Shown here one piece after another: positions 52,614-63,026 of a DNA stretch of 64,000 nt; within the stretch, counting starts at the first letter, position 1; every line of letters starts with the position of its first letter. A program made the translations under genes and the position numbers. Origin of the DNA: Proluteimonas luteida. GTDB lineage: Bacteria > Pseudomonadota > Gammaproteobacteria > Xanthomonadales > Xanthomonadaceae. The DNA lies in assembly GCF_021191695.1 (NCBI RefSeq), contig NZ_JAIWPT010000009.1, positions 62,001-126,000 on the forward strand, in the 5' to 3' direction. The notes beneath the pieces are model-generated. The model did not search any database. It worked only from the letters and a program-made list of their open reading frames with translations, and was not told the DNA's origin.

Positions 52614-53504
52614 ATGGATCGCTCCCCTCCCTGGCGCCTGCGGCATGCATGGCTGCTGTCGCCGCTGCTGCTCGCCGCCTGCGCGACGCCCGGCCCGCGG
52701 GCGCCGGCCGACACGACGCCGGAAACCTTGGCGCTGGAAACCGCCGCGCGGCATGGCGATGCCGAAGCGGCATTCCAGCTCGCCGCGCATTACCGCGCCC
52801 GCGGAGACTGGCGTGCCGAGCGCTGGCTCGGGCGCGCGGCCCGCCACCGGCCGGTCGACCGCTGGGTGGCAAGGGCCGAACTGGAGCTTGCCGGCATCGA
52901 GATGACCGGGCGCCTGGACGCCGACGCGCCGACGCGCAAGTCCCGCCCGGCCGCGGCGAAGCGCTGGCTGCACCGCGCCGCCGCGCATGGCTCGGGTGCG
53001 GCGATGCTGGCATTGGCGGACGCCTACCGGCACGACGGCGCCCCCCGGCTTGCCGCCCGCTGGCAACTGCGCCATGCAATGGCCGACGGCAATGTCTTCA
53101 CCCTCGCCTCGGCCCGCAAGCAGCTCGGCGGCCTGCCAGGCTGGGACCGGCCGGACACCGCCGAGTCGCAGGCGGCGGTGCAGGATCTCGCCGACGCGGT
53201 CGCACGCGAGGCCGCCCGTGGCGATACCGAGGCGCTGGTGGATCTCGGGCTGCTGCGGCACCTGGGCGCCGGCGTGGCACAGGACCAGGCCGCGGCGATG
53301 GACTGCTTCCGCCGCGCCGCCGACAAGGGCAATGTGTTCGGCATGTATTTCGCCGGCCTGCTGATCGTCCGCGAATGGATGCCGGAGCTGCCACGCGAAG
53401 CTGCCGCGCCATGGTTCGCCCGCGCCTACGCCCAAGGCTTCTATCCGGCTGCGGATCCCGCCTGGCGCGAAATCCGGTTCGAATTCCCCGATTTCAGCAG
53501 CTGA
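52614..53504 (+). CDS. Sel1-repeat lipoprotein
   Basis: A 296-residue protein with a lipoprotein signal ending LLLAAC (lipid Cys at 23) and helical repeats of the Sel1 type: HGDAEAAFQLAAHYRARGDW, HGSGAAMLALADAYRHDG, GDTEALVDLGLLRHLGAGVAQDQAAAMD and KGNVFGMYFAGLL (quoted in pieces). Such proteins act as scaffolds for protein-protein contacts; no specific partner can be named. It is divergent from the asnB leader, with a likely -10 TATACT at about 52581. Confidence 0.85.
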   Translation: MDRSPPWRLRHAWLLSPLLLAACATPGPRAPADTTPETLALETAARHGDAEAAFQLAAHYRARGDWRAERWLGRAARHRPVDRWVARAELELAGIEMTGRLDADAPTRKSRPAAAKRWLHRAAAHGSGAAMLALADAYRHDGAPRLAARWQLRHAMADGNVFTLASARKQLGGLPGWDRPDTAESQAAVQDLADAVAREAARGDTEALVDLGLLRHLGAGVAQDQAAAMDCFRRAADKGNVFGMYFAGLLIVREWMPELPREAAAPWFARAYAQGFYPAADPAWREIRFEFPDFSS

Positions 53505-53513
53505 TCGGCCCGG

Positions 53514-53957
53514 TCAGGCCGGCAGTTGGCCCCGCACCCACTGCACGATCGCCTGCGCCGGCATCGCGCCGGACTGCCGGGCGATCTCGCGACCACCGGC
53601 GAACAGCACCAGCGTCGGGATGCTGCGCACGCCGAAGCGGCTGCCCAGCGCCGGCTGCGCCTCGGTATCGACCTTGGCCAGCAGGCAGTCGGGGGTCAGT
53701 TGCGCGGCCGCCTGCTCGTAGGCCGGCGCCATCATCCGGCACGGCCCGCACCACGGTGCCCAGAAATCCACCAGCAGCGGCAGGTCGGACTTGAGCGCAT
53801 GCGCATCGAAACTGCCGGCATCGAGCGCGAACGGCGCGCCCGGAAACAGCGGCTTGTGGCAGTGGCCGCAGACGGGTGCCTCGCGCAGGCGGGCGCGGGG
53901 GATGCGGTTGCGGGTATGGCAGTGCGGGCAGGCGACCACCAGAGTGTCGGCGGGCAT
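53514..53957 (-). CDS. trxC: Thioredoxin 2 (TrxC)
   Basis: A cytosolic disulfide reductase with an N-terminal zinc finger. The 147-residue protein has zinc ligands Cys10/Cys13 (CPHC) and Cys30/Cys33 (CGHC), then the thioredoxin fold with active site WCGPC (Cys70, Cys73) and cis-Pro in VRSIPTLVLF. Start at the ATG at 53957. Convergent with the Sel1 lipoprotein (9-bp gap) and downstream of dapE. Confidence 0.96.
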   Translation of the reverse strand: MPADTLVVACPHCHTRNRIPRARLREAPVCGHCHKPLFPGAPFALDAGSFDAHALKSDLPLLVDFWAPWCGPCRMMAPAYEQAAAQLTPDCLLAKVDTEAQPALGSRFGVRSIPTLVLFAGGREIARQSGAMPAQAIVQWVRGQLPA

Positions 53958-54060
53958 CGCATCGTTCCTTTGCATTCGGGGCTGCCGCCAAGCATGCACC
54001 CGGCCGCGTCGAAGCGCAGCGAAAGCACCCGTGCACGGCAGCAGGCACACGGGCCGCCAA

Positions 54061-55194
54061 TTACGGCGCAGGCAGCAGGCGTTCGATCAGCGTGCGGTAC
54101 AGCGCCGGCAGCGCCTCGAGGTCGGCGACGCGGATGTGCTCGTCGACCTGGTGGATGCTGGCATTGACCGGGCCGATCTCGATGCACTGCGCGCCCAGCG
54201 GCGCGATGAAGCGCGCGTCCGAGGTACCGCCGCCGGTGCTCTCCTCGGGCGGTGCACCCGCGAACTCGGTCAACACCTCGCGCGCGGCCATGCGCAGCGG
54301 TCCTTCCGGTGTGTAGAAGGGCTCCCCGCTGCGATGCCAGCGCAGGTCGTAATCCAGGCCGTGGCGGTCGAGCAGCGCGGCGATCTCCGCCTCCAGCCGC
54401 GCCGCGTCCCAGTGCGGGTTGTAGCGCAGGTTGAACAGTACCCGCAGCTCACCGGGAATGACGTTGTTGGCGCCGGTGCCGGCATGCGCATCGCTGATCT
54501 GCAGGCTGGTGGGCGGGAAGCTCTCGTAGCCCTCGTCCCAGCAGCGCGCGGTCAGCTCGGCCAGCGCCGGCAGGGCCTGGTGAATCGGATTGCGGGCCTT
54601 GTCCGGATAGGCGACATGGCCCTGCACGCCGCGCACCGTCAGCGTCGCCGACAGGCTGCCGCGCCGGCCGACGCGCAGCAGGTCGCCGAGCACCGCGGTC
54701 GACGAGGGTTCGCCGGTGATGCACCAGTCGATGCGCTGACCACGCTCGCGGAAGGTCTGCGCGACCCGGCGCACGCCATCGATGGCATCGCCCTCCTCGT
54801 CTGAGGTCAGCAGCAGCGCCAGGGTGCCGGCGTGACCGGGATGCGCGGCGACGAACTGCTCGGCCGCGACCACGAACGCGGCGACGCCGCTCTTCATGTC
54901 GGCCGCGCCGCGCCCGTACAGCACGCCGTCGCGGATCTCCGGCTTGAACGGGTCGCTGGTCCAGGCTTCGGATGGCCCCGGCGGCACCACGTCGGTATGG
55001 CCCAGCAGCAACAGCACCGGCCCGCCCTCGCCGTGGGTGGCCCAGAGATTGTCGACATCGCCGTAGCGCAGGTGCTCGCAGGCGAAGCCGGCGCGCTGCA
55101 GGCGCCCGGCGATCAGCGCCTGACAGCCGGCATCCTCCGGGGTGACCGAGGCACGACCGATCAGCTCTCGGGCAAGTTCAAGGACGTCGGACAT
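54061..55194 (-). CDS. dapE: Succinyl-diaminopimelate desuccinylase
   Basis: A zinc M20 hydrolase of the lysine/meso-diaminopimelate pathway, releasing succinate from N-succinyl-LL-DAP. The 377-residue protein has [12 protein letters not shown] (metal His and Asp), [28 protein letters not shown] (catalytic and metal Glu) and [13 protein letters not shown] Met four codons upstream (55206) is also possible. DapD, which makes the upstream succinylated intermediate, lies 3.5 kb away on the same strand. Confidence 0.96.
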   Translation of the reverse strand: MSDVLELARELIGRASVTPEDAGCQALIAGRLQRAGFACEHLRYGDVDNLWATHGEGGPVLLLLGHTDVVPPGPSEAWTSDPFKPEIRDGVLYGRGAADMKSGVAAFVVAAEQFVAAHPGHAGTLALLLTSDEEGDAIDGVRRVAQTFRERGQRIDWCITGEPSSTAVLGDLLRVGRRGSLSATLTVRGVQGHVAYPDKARNPIHQALPALAELTARCWDEGYESFPPTSLQISDAHAGTGANNVIPGELRVLFNLRYNPHWDAARLEAEIAALLDRHGLDYDLRWHRSGEPFYTPEGPLRMAAREVLTEFAGAPPEESTGGGTSDARFIAPLGAQCIEIGPVNASIHQVDEHIRVADLEALPALYRTLIERLLPAP

Positions 55195-55302
55195 GGCGGC
55201 AAACAACGGCGGAAGCGGCCGCCCAGCCTAGCAAGTGCGGTGTCGCCACGGCCATGCCCCTACCCGCGCCCTCCCATCCGGATCCCGGCTCCCCCCTGGA
55301 TG

Positions 55303-56691
55303 TCAGAGGCCCTCGTCCGCCGCCTGGATCGCCTCGCGCACGGCTTCCATCGCCGGATCGCGGCCCGCGAGATACGCCTCGACCGTCAGCGGCGCGCGGA
55401 TGTCCGGTTCGAGCGGGACCCGGTTGACGTTGACCGGGTGCAGATCGTCGAAGCAGGCGGGCTCGCCGGTGCAGCCCTCGGCCAGGTTGAACTGGCCGTC
55501 GGTGTAGCGGAAGGCGTATCCGGAATTGGGCAGTTCGATCCGCGCGCCTTCGGACCAGAAGTGCAGGCGGTCGCCGAGGCCGTCGCCCACGATGGTGACG
55601 CGATCGCCGCCTTGCTTGATCGCCGCCGCGGAGATGATGCCGGCGGAGAACGTGTACGGCCCGACCAGCAGCCAGGTCCGTCCCGGCACCATGTCGGCCA
55701 GCCCGCGCATGAAATCCAGGGTCAGGCCGAGGTTGCCTCCGGTGTTGAAGCGCAGATCGACCACCAGGTGGGTCGGCCGCGCCGAGGCGATGGCCTCGCC
55801 GGCATCCTTGAGGAAGTCCGCGATGGGATGGCCGTCCATGTCGCTGTTGGAACGGAACTGCAGGTAGTGGGCCCGCAGCTCCGGCAGCGGCACCGCCCGG
55901 AACGGCAGGTCGGCCTCGCGCAGGTACAGCGGGATCGCGCCCGCATCCAGGGCCGTGGCCCAGCCGTCCTCGCCGGCCAGCGGTTCCGGCGACCACAGCC
56001 GGTCGTAGTCGGCCACCGCTCCGAGCGTGGACGCGGCCACCATCGGAACGCTGCGCTCGACGGTCCGCCCGTCTGCCAGACGCAGGGTCAGCGCCAGCCG
56101 GTCCGGGGATTCGGCCAGCTGCAGGGCGTGCAGGATGCCGGCCAGCTCGATGTGGTCCGGCAGGGCTTGCCGGCGGTATGCGTCGTTGCCGCCGAGCAGC
56201 GCCTTGGCGCCGGCGTACAGCGCTTCGGTCGACCGCCCCTCGACCTTGAGCACGCGGGCGCCGGCGAGATCGGCGTGCTCGCCGTGGGCGCGGGCGACGA
56301 TCAGTGCGTCCGGCAGCCACAGCAGCCGCAGCGGCAGGCGGGCGTCGAGCTTCCAGGCGCCGTTGCGCTGCCGCAGCGTGCTGTGGGCGTTGTCCGCCAG
56401 CCCCGCGACCAGCGACAGCCCGGCGAGGAACTGCGCGGCGGTCAGCTCGCCCGCCCGCCGTTCCAGCGCATCGAGTTGCGCCTCGGCCAGCGCCCGGGTG
56501 GCGGGCGCGTAGGCCATCTCCCTGGGCAGGTACTGCGTGCGCACGACCTGCAGGTCTTCCAGCACCGCCGCGCGATCCAACGCATCCGGCTCCGATGCAA
56601 GCGCTGGCGCCGACGCCGGGGCAACGGCGAAGATCAGCGCCAGCGCGGCGGGCATCGCCCTCGCCAGCGCAAGAAAACCCGATACGACCAT
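55303..56691 (-). CDS. S41-peptidase-like exported protein
   Basis: A 462-residue protein with a signal peptide (about 1-33) and a C-terminal domain of the tail-specific protease type: DLRFNTGGN (about 312-320) and GPYTFSAGIISAAAIKQ, with candidate nucleophile Ser349 and Lys359 nearby. No PDZ domain is evident. Two cysteines in the C-terminal part (GCTGEPACFDD) may form a disulfide. Substrate unknown. It is divergent from a MocR-type regulator, 105 bp apart, which suggests but does not show regulation by it. Confidence 0.8.
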   Translation of the reverse strand: MVVSGFLALARAMPAALALIFAVAPASAPALASEPDALDRAAVLEDLQVVRTQYLPREMAYAPATRALAEAQLDALERRAGELTAAQFLAGLSLVAGLADNAHSTLRQRNGAWKLDARLPLRLLWLPDALIVARAHGEHADLAGARVLKVEGRSTEALYAGAKALLGGNDAYRRQALPDHIELAGILHALQLAESPDRLALTLRLADGRTVERSVPMVAASTLGAVADYDRLWSPEPLAGEDGWATALDAGAIPLYLREADLPFRAVPLPELRAHYLQFRSNSDMDGHPIADFLKDAGEAIASARPTHLVVDLRFNTGGNLGLTLDFMRGLADMVPGRTWLLVGPYTFSAGIISAAAIKQGGDRVTIVGDGLGDRLHFWSEGARIELPNSGYAFRYTDGQFNLAEGCTGEPACFDDLHPVNVNRVPLEPDIRAPLTVEAYLAGRDPAMEAVREAIQAADEGL

Positions 56692-56748
56692 CGACCAGAC
56701 CTCTTTCCGGGGAACCCCGCAAGCCTATCCGGCCCGCCCTCCCGGGTA

Positions 56749-56780
56749 CCGATACAATTCCGGCTTCGCCCGCCGATACA
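56749..56780. promoter_or_regulatory. Direct-repeat operator candidate between the S41 gene and mocR
   Basis: CCGATACAATTCCG at 56749 and CCGATACAGTCCCG at 56773 share 12 of 14 bases with a 24-bp period. MocR/GabR/PdxR regulators are known to bind direct repeats in their divergent promoter regions, so this is a candidate site for the adjacent regulator. Confidence 0.6.
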
Positions 56781-56796
56781 GTCCCGAGTGGCATCG

Positions 56797-58188
56797 ATGC
56801 CGGAAAACCGCGGGAACCGCGACGGCACCCTGGTCGACGACTGCGTGCAGTGGATCGCGCACCGGATCGACGGACGCGTGCTGCGCCCGGGCATGCGCCT
56901 GCCCTCGATCCGTGCGCTGGCGCGGCAGCGCGGCGTGTCGCCCTTCACCGTGCGCGAGGCCTACGACCGTCTGGTGGCGATGGGGCGTATCGAAGCGCGT
57001 AGACGCTCCGGCTTCTACGTGCGCCCGCAGCCGCCCGGCAACACGGCCCGGTATGCGCCGTCCGGCATCGACCTGAAATGGCTGATGCACCACATGCTCG
57101 AAAGCGGCGACGCGCGCGGCCCGGGGCTCGGCGTGCTCCCGGCCGACTGGCTCGACGGCGCGCAGGTGGCCGCGGCGCTGCGTGCCCTGGGTCGCCAGGG
57201 CCGCTGGCTGGACAGCGGCCGCCCGCACGGCTTCGAGCCGCTGCGTGCGCTGCTCCAGCAACGCCTGGCCGCGCTGGACATCGTCGCCCGGCCGGAGCAG
57301 ATCGTGCTCACCACCGGGATCACCCATGCGCTCAACCTGGTGCTGCAGCGGCTGGTGCCGTCGGGTGGCACGGTGCTGGTGCCGGATCCGTGCTGGTTCG
57401 GCGTGCTCGGCATGCTCGCCGCGCATGGCGCCCGGGCGCGCGGCGTTTCCTGCACCGCGCGCGGCCTGGACCTGGACGCGCTGGAGCGCGCATTGCGGGA
57501 GGAACGGCCGCACCTGCTGGTGCTGGCCACCGCCGCGTCCAACCCCACCGGCGTCTCCTTCGCCGACGACGACGTCGCGCGCATCCTGGAACTGGCCGTA
57601 CGCCATGAGGTGCCGGTGTTCGAGGACGACGTGTACGCCGACCTGTGCGCCTCGCCGGTGACCCGGATCGCGGCACGCGACGGCCTGCGACAGGTGATCC
57701 ACGCCGGCAGCTTCTCCAAGACGCTGGCGGCCAACATCCGGGTCGGCTTCCTGGCCTGCGCTCCGGAACTCGCGGAATCGCTTTCCGACGCCAAGATCAT
57801 GGGCGGATTCACCACGCCCGAGCTCAACGAGCGGCTGGTGCACAAGCTGCTGGTCGAGGGCCACTACGGCCGGCACGTCCAGACCCTGCGTACGCGGCTG
57901 TCGGAACGGCGCGCGCGCACCCGGCAACTGCTGGACGGGCACGGGATCGACGTGTTCGGCGGCGCCGGCGACGGCCTGTTCCTGTGGGCCGACATGGGCG
58001 TCGACACGGTCGAGCTGGCCGCCGCCTGCCGCGAGCGCGGCCTGCTGGCGGCACCCGGCGCCCTGTTCTCGCCCGAACAGGCGCCCTGCACCTGGATGCG
58101 CATCAACGCCACCACCGACGAGGCGGACCTGATGGCGCTGCTGGCGTGCCGGGAACGCCTGGTTAGGTCTTGCCGAACCGCTTCTTGA
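56797..58188 (+). CDS. MocR/GabR-type regulator (GntR HTH fused to aminotransferase domain)
   Basis: A 463-residue transcription factor with an N-terminal winged helix (about 12-76: LPSIRALARQRGVSPFTVRE) and a type-I aminotransferase-like domain that keeps the PLP lysine (Lys308 in GSFSKTLAANIRVGF) and the Asp that contacts the PLP nitrogen (FEDDVY, about 276-281). The effector is likely an amino compound or PLP itself. ATG at 56797 or an in-frame GTG at 56788. Adjacent genes do not reveal the pathway; its 3' end overlaps the convergent arsC-like gene by 26 bp. Confidence 0.93.
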   Translation: MPENRGNRDGTLVDDCVQWIAHRIDGRVLRPGMRLPSIRALARQRGVSPFTVREAYDRLVAMGRIEARRRSGFYVRPQPPGNTARYAPSGIDLKWLMHHMLESGDARGPGLGVLPADWLDGAQVAAALRALGRQGRWLDSGRPHGFEPLRALLQQRLAALDIVARPEQIVLTTGITHALNLVLQRLVPSGGTVLVPDPCWFGVLGMLAAHGARARGVSCTARGLDLDALERALREERPHLLVLATAASNPTGVSFADDDVARILELAVRHEVPVFEDDVYADLCASPVTRIAARDGLRQVIHAGSFSKTLAANIRVGFLACAPELAESLSDAKIMGGFTTPELNERLVHKLLVEGHYGRHVQTLRTRLSERRARTRQLLDGHGIDVFGGAGDGLFLWADMGVDTVELAAACRERGLLAAPGALFSPEQAPCTWMRINATTDEADLMALLACRERLVRSCRTAS

Positions 58189-58519
58189 AGCCGTTGTCGG
58201 AAAAACCTTGGGTGACGACGCCGTCGTCGGTGACGACGACCGGCCGCCGGATCAGCTGCGGGTACTCGCGCAGCAGCAGCTTCCACTCGGCGTCGCTGGC
58301 GGCGGCCTTGCGGTTGTCGGGCAGTTGCCGCCAGGTGGTCGAGGACTTGTTGACCAGCGCTTCCAGCCCGCCGAGCTGCGCAGCCCATTCGAGCAGCGTT
58401 TCGGGCGTGGGCTTGTGATCGCGGTAATCGACGAAGGTGTAGGCGACCCCGAAGCGGTCGAGCCACTTCATCGCCTTCTTGCAGGTGTCGCAGTTCTTGA
58501 GGCCGTAGATCGTGGTCAT
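58163..58519 (-). CDS. ArsC/Spx-family protein
   Basis: A 118-residue thioredoxin-fold protein starting MTTIYGLKNCDTCKKAMKWL, with a CxxC at 10-13 and the conserved RRPVVV segment near residue 92. It is of the YffB type (ArsC-like), which usually lies next to dap genes, as here (dapD just upstream on the same strand). True arsenate reductase activity is not implied. A second ATG lies one codon upstream. Confidence 0.9.
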   Translation of the reverse strand: MTTIYGLKNCDTCKKAMKWLDRFGVAYTFVDYRDHKPTPETLLEWAAQLGGLEALVNKSSTTWRQLPDNRKAAASDAEWKLLLREYPQLIRRPVVVTDDGVVTQGFSDNGFKKRFGKT

Positions 58520-58672
58520 CATGGTGCCATGGGTTGATGCTTGTCGATCGGACAGAGCTGTCCGCTTGCGGGGAACGTGCCCATCGCGCGGATGGGGGCG
58601 TCGCAGGCGCGAAACACACCCGCATCCGGCACCGCGCGCCACCTTCTTCCGCAAGCGGGAGAGGGAAAGCGG

Positions 58673-59506
58673 TCAGTCGGCCAGGCCACGCAGCAGGTCG
58701 TTGACCGAGGTCTTGCTTCGGGTCCTCTCGTCGACCTGCTTGACGATGACCGCGCAGTACAGCGAATGCGAGCCGTCCTTGGCCGGCAGTTGGCCGGACA
58801 CCACCACGCTGCCCGGCGGCACGTAGCCGTAGCTGACCTCGCCGGTGGCGCGGTCGTAGATGCGGGTCGACTGGCCGAGGAACACGCCCATGCCGATCAC
58901 GCTGTGGTGGCCGACGACGACGCCCTCGACCACCTCCGAACGCGCGCCGATGAAGCAGTGGTCCTCGATGATCGTCGGGCTGGCCTGCAGCGGCTCCAGC
59001 ACGCCACCGATGCCGGCGCCGCCGGACAGGTGCACGTGCCGGCCGATCTGCGCGCAGGAGCCGACCGTCGCCCAGGTGTCGACCATCGTGCCCTCGCCCA
59101 CGTAGGCGCCGATGTTGACGAAGCTCGGCATCAGCACCACGTCGCGGCCGAAGTAGGTGCCCCGGCGCACCGCGGCACCCGGTACCACGCGCACGCCCGC
59201 GGCGCGGAACTTCGCCTCGTCGAAGCCGGCGAAGCGCGCCTCGACCTTGTCCCAGAACGGTGCCGGCTGCGCGTCGATCACCGCCATGTCGTTGCTGCGG
59301 AAGTACAGCAGCACCGCCTTCTTCAGCCACTCGTTGACCTGCCAGCCGCCGTTGCCATCGGGCTGGGCCACGCGCAGTTCGCCCGACTCCAGGCCCTGCA
59401 TCGCCCGCTCGACCGCCGGCCCGACGACGTCGCCGATCTCGGCGGCGGTCAGTTCGGCGCGACGCGCGAACGCGTCCTCGATGGTGGACTGCAGGGTATC
59501 GGTCAT
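58673..59506 (-). CDS. dapD: Tetrahydrodipicolinate N-succinyltransferase
   Basis: Succinylates tetrahydrodipicolinate in the lysine/DAP pathway. The 277-residue protein has the left-handed beta-helix hexapeptide repeats (from about residue 105: [20 protein letters not shown]) and the conserved [21 protein letters not shown] block. It follows glnD by 27 bp. The downstream gap to the arsC-like gene (153 bp) holds a GCGGGAGAGGG-type repeat fragment near 58640-58665. Confidence 0.97.
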   Translation of the reverse strand: MTDTLQSTIEDAFARRAELTAAEIGDVVGPAVERAMQGLESGELRVAQPDGNGGWQVNEWLKKAVLLYFRSNDMAVIDAQPAPFWDKVEARFAGFDEAKFRAAGVRVVPGAAVRRGTYFGRDVVLMPSFVNIGAYVGEGTMVDTWATVGSCAQIGRHVHLSGGAGIGGVLEPLQASPTIIEDHCFIGARSEVVEGVVVGHHSVIGMGVFLGQSTRIYDRATGEVSYGYVPPGSVVVSGQLPAKDGSHSLYCAVIVKQVDERTRSKTSVNDLLRGLAD

Positions 59507-59533
59507 GGCGCGGGGCTCGGGGAAAACGGGGCG

Positions 59534-62149
59534 CTATCGTGCCATGTCGCCGTCGATCGAAGCGAGCAATGCGGCGCGCAAGGCATCCTGCGCGCGGTCG
59601 TCGAGCGGCCGGCCGTCGCGGTCGCTGAGCCGGAACACGTCCTCGACCCGCTCGCCGAAGGTCGCCACGCGCGCGTCGTGCACGCGGATCCCGTTCTGGC
59701 GCAGCACGTGGGCGACGTCGGCCAGCAGGCCGGGGCGGTCGGTGCATACCAGGCTGAACACCGTGCGCCGGCCGTCGGCACTGGCGTTGAACTCGATCAG
59801 CGGCGACACGCGGAAATGGCGCAGGTGGCGCGGCTGCGCGCGCCGCGCCGGCCGCAGGTCCAGCGAGCCGGACAGCACCGTGCCCAGCTTGCGTTCGATC
59901 GCCGGCAGTTCCAGCATCTGCCGCGGATCGATCGGCAGCACCTGGAACACGTCGAAGATGGTGCCGCCGGGACCGTCGAGCGCGCGCGCCTGCTGGATCG
60001 CCAGGCCCAGCCGGTCGAGGCTGATGACGATCGCCGAGAACAGGCCGTCGCGGTCGGGCGAATGCACGAACACTTCCAGCGCCTGCGCCCCGGCCGCCAG
60101 CCGGCGCACGCGCACCACCAGCGCGTTGTCGCCGGCGTCGCGCAAAGCCAGCGCCTGCCACACCACCTGGTCGGCACGCCCGCGCAGGAAACTCTCCTCG
60201 GGAATGCGCCGGAACAGCGCCTCGGCTTCCGCATCGTCGACGCCATGCGCCGACAGCAGACCGCGCGCGCGGTCGCGCGCCTCGGCGATGCGCTCGACCG
60301 CGGCGATCGGGTGCTCCAGTCCGCGCCGCAGCGCCAGCCGGGTCGCGGTGCGCAGGTCGGTCAGCAGCCGGTCCTTCCACGCGTTCCACAGCTTCGGCGA
60401 TGTCCCGGCGATGTCGGCGCAGGTCAGCAGATAGAGGTAGTCCAGGCGCTCGCGGTCGACGACCTCGGTGGCGAAACGGTGGATCACCGCCGGGTCGGAA
60501 ATATCGAGCTTCTGCGCGCTGGTCGACATCAGCAGATGCCGGCGCACCAGCCACTCGACCAGTGCGGTGTCGGTCTCGCCGAGCCCGTGGCCTTCGCAGA
60601 ACTCGCGCGCGTCGACCGCGCCCAGTTCGGAATGGTCGCCGCCGCGCCCCTTGCCGATGTCGTGGAACAGGCCGGCGAGCAGCAGCAGCTCGGGCTTGCG
60701 CAGGTGCGGCCAGACCTCGTGCGCGGTGGAGAAGCGCGGGTCCGGCACCTCCGACGCGAAGCTGGCCATGTTGCGCAGCACCGCCAGCGTGTGCTGGTCG
60801 ACGGTGTAGACGTGGAACAGGTCGAACTGCATGCGCCCGGTGACCCTGGCGAACTCCGGGATCCACACGCCCAGCACGCCGAGCCGCGCCATGCGCTCGA
60901 GCGTACGCACCGGCATCGGCCCGCGCAGCAGCGCCATGAACTGTTCGCGCAGTTCCGGGCCGGCGTTGCGCCAGGACGGCAGCGCATGCAGCGATTCGGC
61001 CAGCGCGCGCGCGGTCTGCGAGTGCAGGCCGCGCAGCTTCGGGTGGTCGGCCCAGATCGCGAACAGGTCGAACACGCGGGCGATGTCGCCACCCGGCCAG
61101 ACATCGTCGCGCGCGACCAGATAACCGCGCTGCGCGCCGAACTCGGCGTCGAGCGGCAGCAGTTCGCCCTCGCCCTCGATCTGCTCCTCGAAGCGCTGCA
61201 GCATCCGCTCGCTGATCCGCTGCACGACCGAGGCGCTGCGGTAGAACTCCTGCATCATCTTCTCGACCAGCGCGTTGTCGGCCTCCTCGACATGATGCAG
61301 GCGCGCGGCGAGCGTCTTCTGGTAGTCGAAGCGCAGCCGCTCCTCGGCCTTGCCGGCGACCAGGTGCAGGCCGAAGCGCAGCCGCGACAGCGTGCGCCGC
61401 TCGCGCTCCAGCGTGGCGTGCTCGTCGATGCCGAGCTGGCCGAGCGCGATCAGCTCCTCGGTGCTGTAGACGCCCAGCACGCGCCGCGCCATCCAGCGCA
61501 GGTTCTGCACGTCGCGCAGGCCGCCGGGCCCGTCCTTGATGTTCGGCTCGAGGTTGTCGGCGGTGTCGCCGTAGCGCGCATGGCGTGCCTCCAGCTCGCG
61601 GCGCTTGGCGTGGAAGAAGTCGGCGGCCGGCCACACCTTCGTGTCCGAGATCGCGTCGATCAGCGCGCGCACCTCGGCCAGGCTGGCCAGCAGCGGCCTC
61701 GCCTCCAGCAGCGCGGTCAGCACGGTCACGTCTTCGGACGCGCGCGTGCACTCGTCGAAACTGCGCACCGCGTGACCGACCGGCAGGCCGAGGTCCCACA
61801 GCAGCGCCAGCATGCGGCTGATCGCTTCGGCATTGGCGGCCTGCGCGTCGGATTCGCCGACCACCAGCAGGTCGATGTCCGAATGCGGAAACAGCTCGCC
61901 GCGGCCGTAGCCGCCGACGGCGAACAGCGCCAGAGGAGCGTCGCCGGGAATGCAGCGCGCCCAGGCCTTGCGCACCCAGCCGTCGACCGCATTGGCGCGC
62001 GAGGCCAGCAGGCGGTCGATGTGCTGGCCGGCGTCGAAGCCCTGCACCAGCCGCGCATCGTGCGCGGCCAGCGCGGCGCGCGCGTCCGCCACCCAGGCCA
62101 TGTCGCCGCAATCGGCACCGGTGGCGGGGGTGGCGGCGCGCTCGACCAC
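59534..62149 (-). CDS. glnD: Bifunctional uridylyltransferase/uridylyl-removing enzyme GlnD
   Basis: The glutamine sensor that uridylylates and de-uridylylates PII proteins. The 871-residue protein has the nucleotidyltransferase motif [18 protein letters not shown] (about 63-80), the HD hydrolase motif [18 protein letters not shown], and two C-terminal ACT domains ([20 protein letters not shown] and [19 protein letters not shown]). It lies 16 bp behind map; the map-glnD-dapD order is found in other gammaproteobacteria. Confidence 0.97.
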   Translation of the reverse strand: MVERAATPATGADCGDMAWVADARAALAAHDARLVQGFDAGQHIDRLLASRANAVDGWVRKAWARCIPGDAPLALFAVGGYGRGELFPHSDIDLLVVGESDAQAANAEAISRMLALLWDLGLPVGHAVRSFDECTRASEDVTVLTALLEARPLLASLAEVRALIDAISDTKVWPAADFFHAKRRELEARHARYGDTADNLEPNIKDGPGGLRDVQNLRWMARRVLGVYSTEELIALGQLGIDEHATLERERRTLSRLRFGLHLVAGKAEERLRFDYQKTLAARLHHVEEADNALVEKMMQEFYRSASVVQRISERMLQRFEEQIEGEGELLPLDAEFGAQRGYLVARDDVWPGGDIARVFDLFAIWADHPKLRGLHSQTARALAESLHALPSWRNAGPELREQFMALLRGPMPVRTLERMARLGVLGVWIPEFARVTGRMQFDLFHVYTVDQHTLAVLRNMASFASEVPDPRFSTAHEVWPHLRKPELLLLAGLFHDIGKGRGGDHSELGAVDAREFCEGHGLGETDTALVEWLVRRHLLMSTSAQKLDISDPAVIHRFATEVVDRERLDYLYLLTCADIAGTSPKLWNAWKDRLLTDLRTATRLALRRGLEHPIAAVERIAEARDRARGLLSAHGVDDAEAEALFRRIPEESFLRGRADQVVWQALALRDAGDNALVVRVRRLAAGAQALEVFVHSPDRDGLFSAIVISLDRLGLAIQQARALDGPGGTIFDVFQVLPIDPRQMLELPAIERKLGTVLSGSLDLRPARRAQPRHLRHFRVSPLIEFNASADGRRTVFSLVCTDRPGLLADVAHVLRQNGIRVHDARVATFGERVEDVFRLSDRDGRPLDDRAQDALRAALLASIDGDMAR

Positions 62150-62165
62150 GATCGGAACGCCGCGA

Positions 62166-62948
62166 TCAGAGCCAGGCGTCGTTGTCGTCGCCGGGGATCC
62201 GGGTCAGCACGTCGACGCCGTCGGCGGTCACCGCGACGGTGTGCTCCCACTGCGCCGAGAGCTTGCGGTCCTTGGTCACCACGGTCCAGCCGTCGGGCAG
62301 CACCCGGGTGAAGCGGGTGCCCTCGTTGATCATCGGCTCGATGGTGAAGGTCATGCCTTCCTTCAGCACCACGCCCGCGCCCGGCGTGCCGTAGTGCAGC
62401 ACCTGCGGCTCGTCGTGGTAGACCTTGCCGATGCCATGGCCGCAGTACTCGCGCACGACGCTGAAGCGCTCGCCTTCCGCGTACTTCTGGATCGCGTGGC
62501 CGACGTCGCCCAGCGTCGCACCCGGCCTGACCTCGCGGATGCCGCGCCACATCGCCTCGCGCGTCACCTCGACCAGCCGCCGCGCCATCACCGACGGCGT
62601 ACCGACGAAATACATGCGGCTGGTATCGCCGTGCCAGCCGTCCTTGATGACGGTGACGTCGATATTGATGATGTCGCCGTCCTTCAGTACCTTGGCCTCG
62701 CTGGGAATGCCGTGGCAGATGACGTTGTTGGCGGAGATGCAGGTCGTCTTGGGATAGCCCTTGTAGCCGACGTTGGCGGGAATCGCCTGCTGCACCCGGA
62801 TGATGTGGTCGTGGCAGATCCGGTCCAGTTCCTCGGTGGTCACGCCCGGTTTCACGTGCGGCGCCACGACCTGCAGCACCTCGGCGGCCAGGCGGCCGGC
62901 CACGCGCATCTTCTCGATATCTTCGGGGGTCTTCAGGGGAATGCTCAT
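62166..62948 (-). CDS. map: Methionine aminopeptidase type I
   Basis: Removes the initiator Met. The 260-residue enzyme has metal ligands Asp97 (INIDVTV), Asp108 (HGDTSRMYF), His171 (CGHGIG), Glu204 (TIEPM) and Glu235 (QWEHT). Start at the ATG at 62948. It is divergent from rpsB, the standard map/rpsB arrangement. Confidence 0.98.
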   Translation of the reverse strand: MSIPLKTPEDIEKMRVAGRLAAEVLQVVAPHVKPGVTTEELDRICHDHIIRVQQAIPANVGYKGYPKTTCISANNVICHGIPSEAKVLKDGDIINIDVTVIKDGWHGDTSRMYFVGTPSVMARRLVEVTREAMWRGIREVRPGATLGDVGHAIQKYAEGERFSVVREYCGHGIGKVYHDEPQVLHYGTPGAGVVLKEGMTFTIEPMINEGTRFTRVLPDGWTVVTKDRKLSAQWEHTVAVTADGVDVLTRIPGDDNDAWL

Positions 62949-63026
62949 GCCGCGATTATCGTCGATTTCGCGCAGAACCTGAATCGACGCCGCCGGGAAG
63001 CCCCGTGCCGGCCGCACGCCGCCCGT

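Noticed and set aside
58163..58519. Arsenate reductase and an arsenic-resistance locus
   Set aside because: The protein is of the YffB/Spx-like type commonly next to dap genes; no arsB, arsH or arsR gene is present.
57864..62311. Very long open frames on both strands across glnD, dapD and map
   Set aside because: GlnD, DapD and Map are fully accounted for on the minus strand with catalytic motifs; the others show no family motif and arise from GC-biased third positions.
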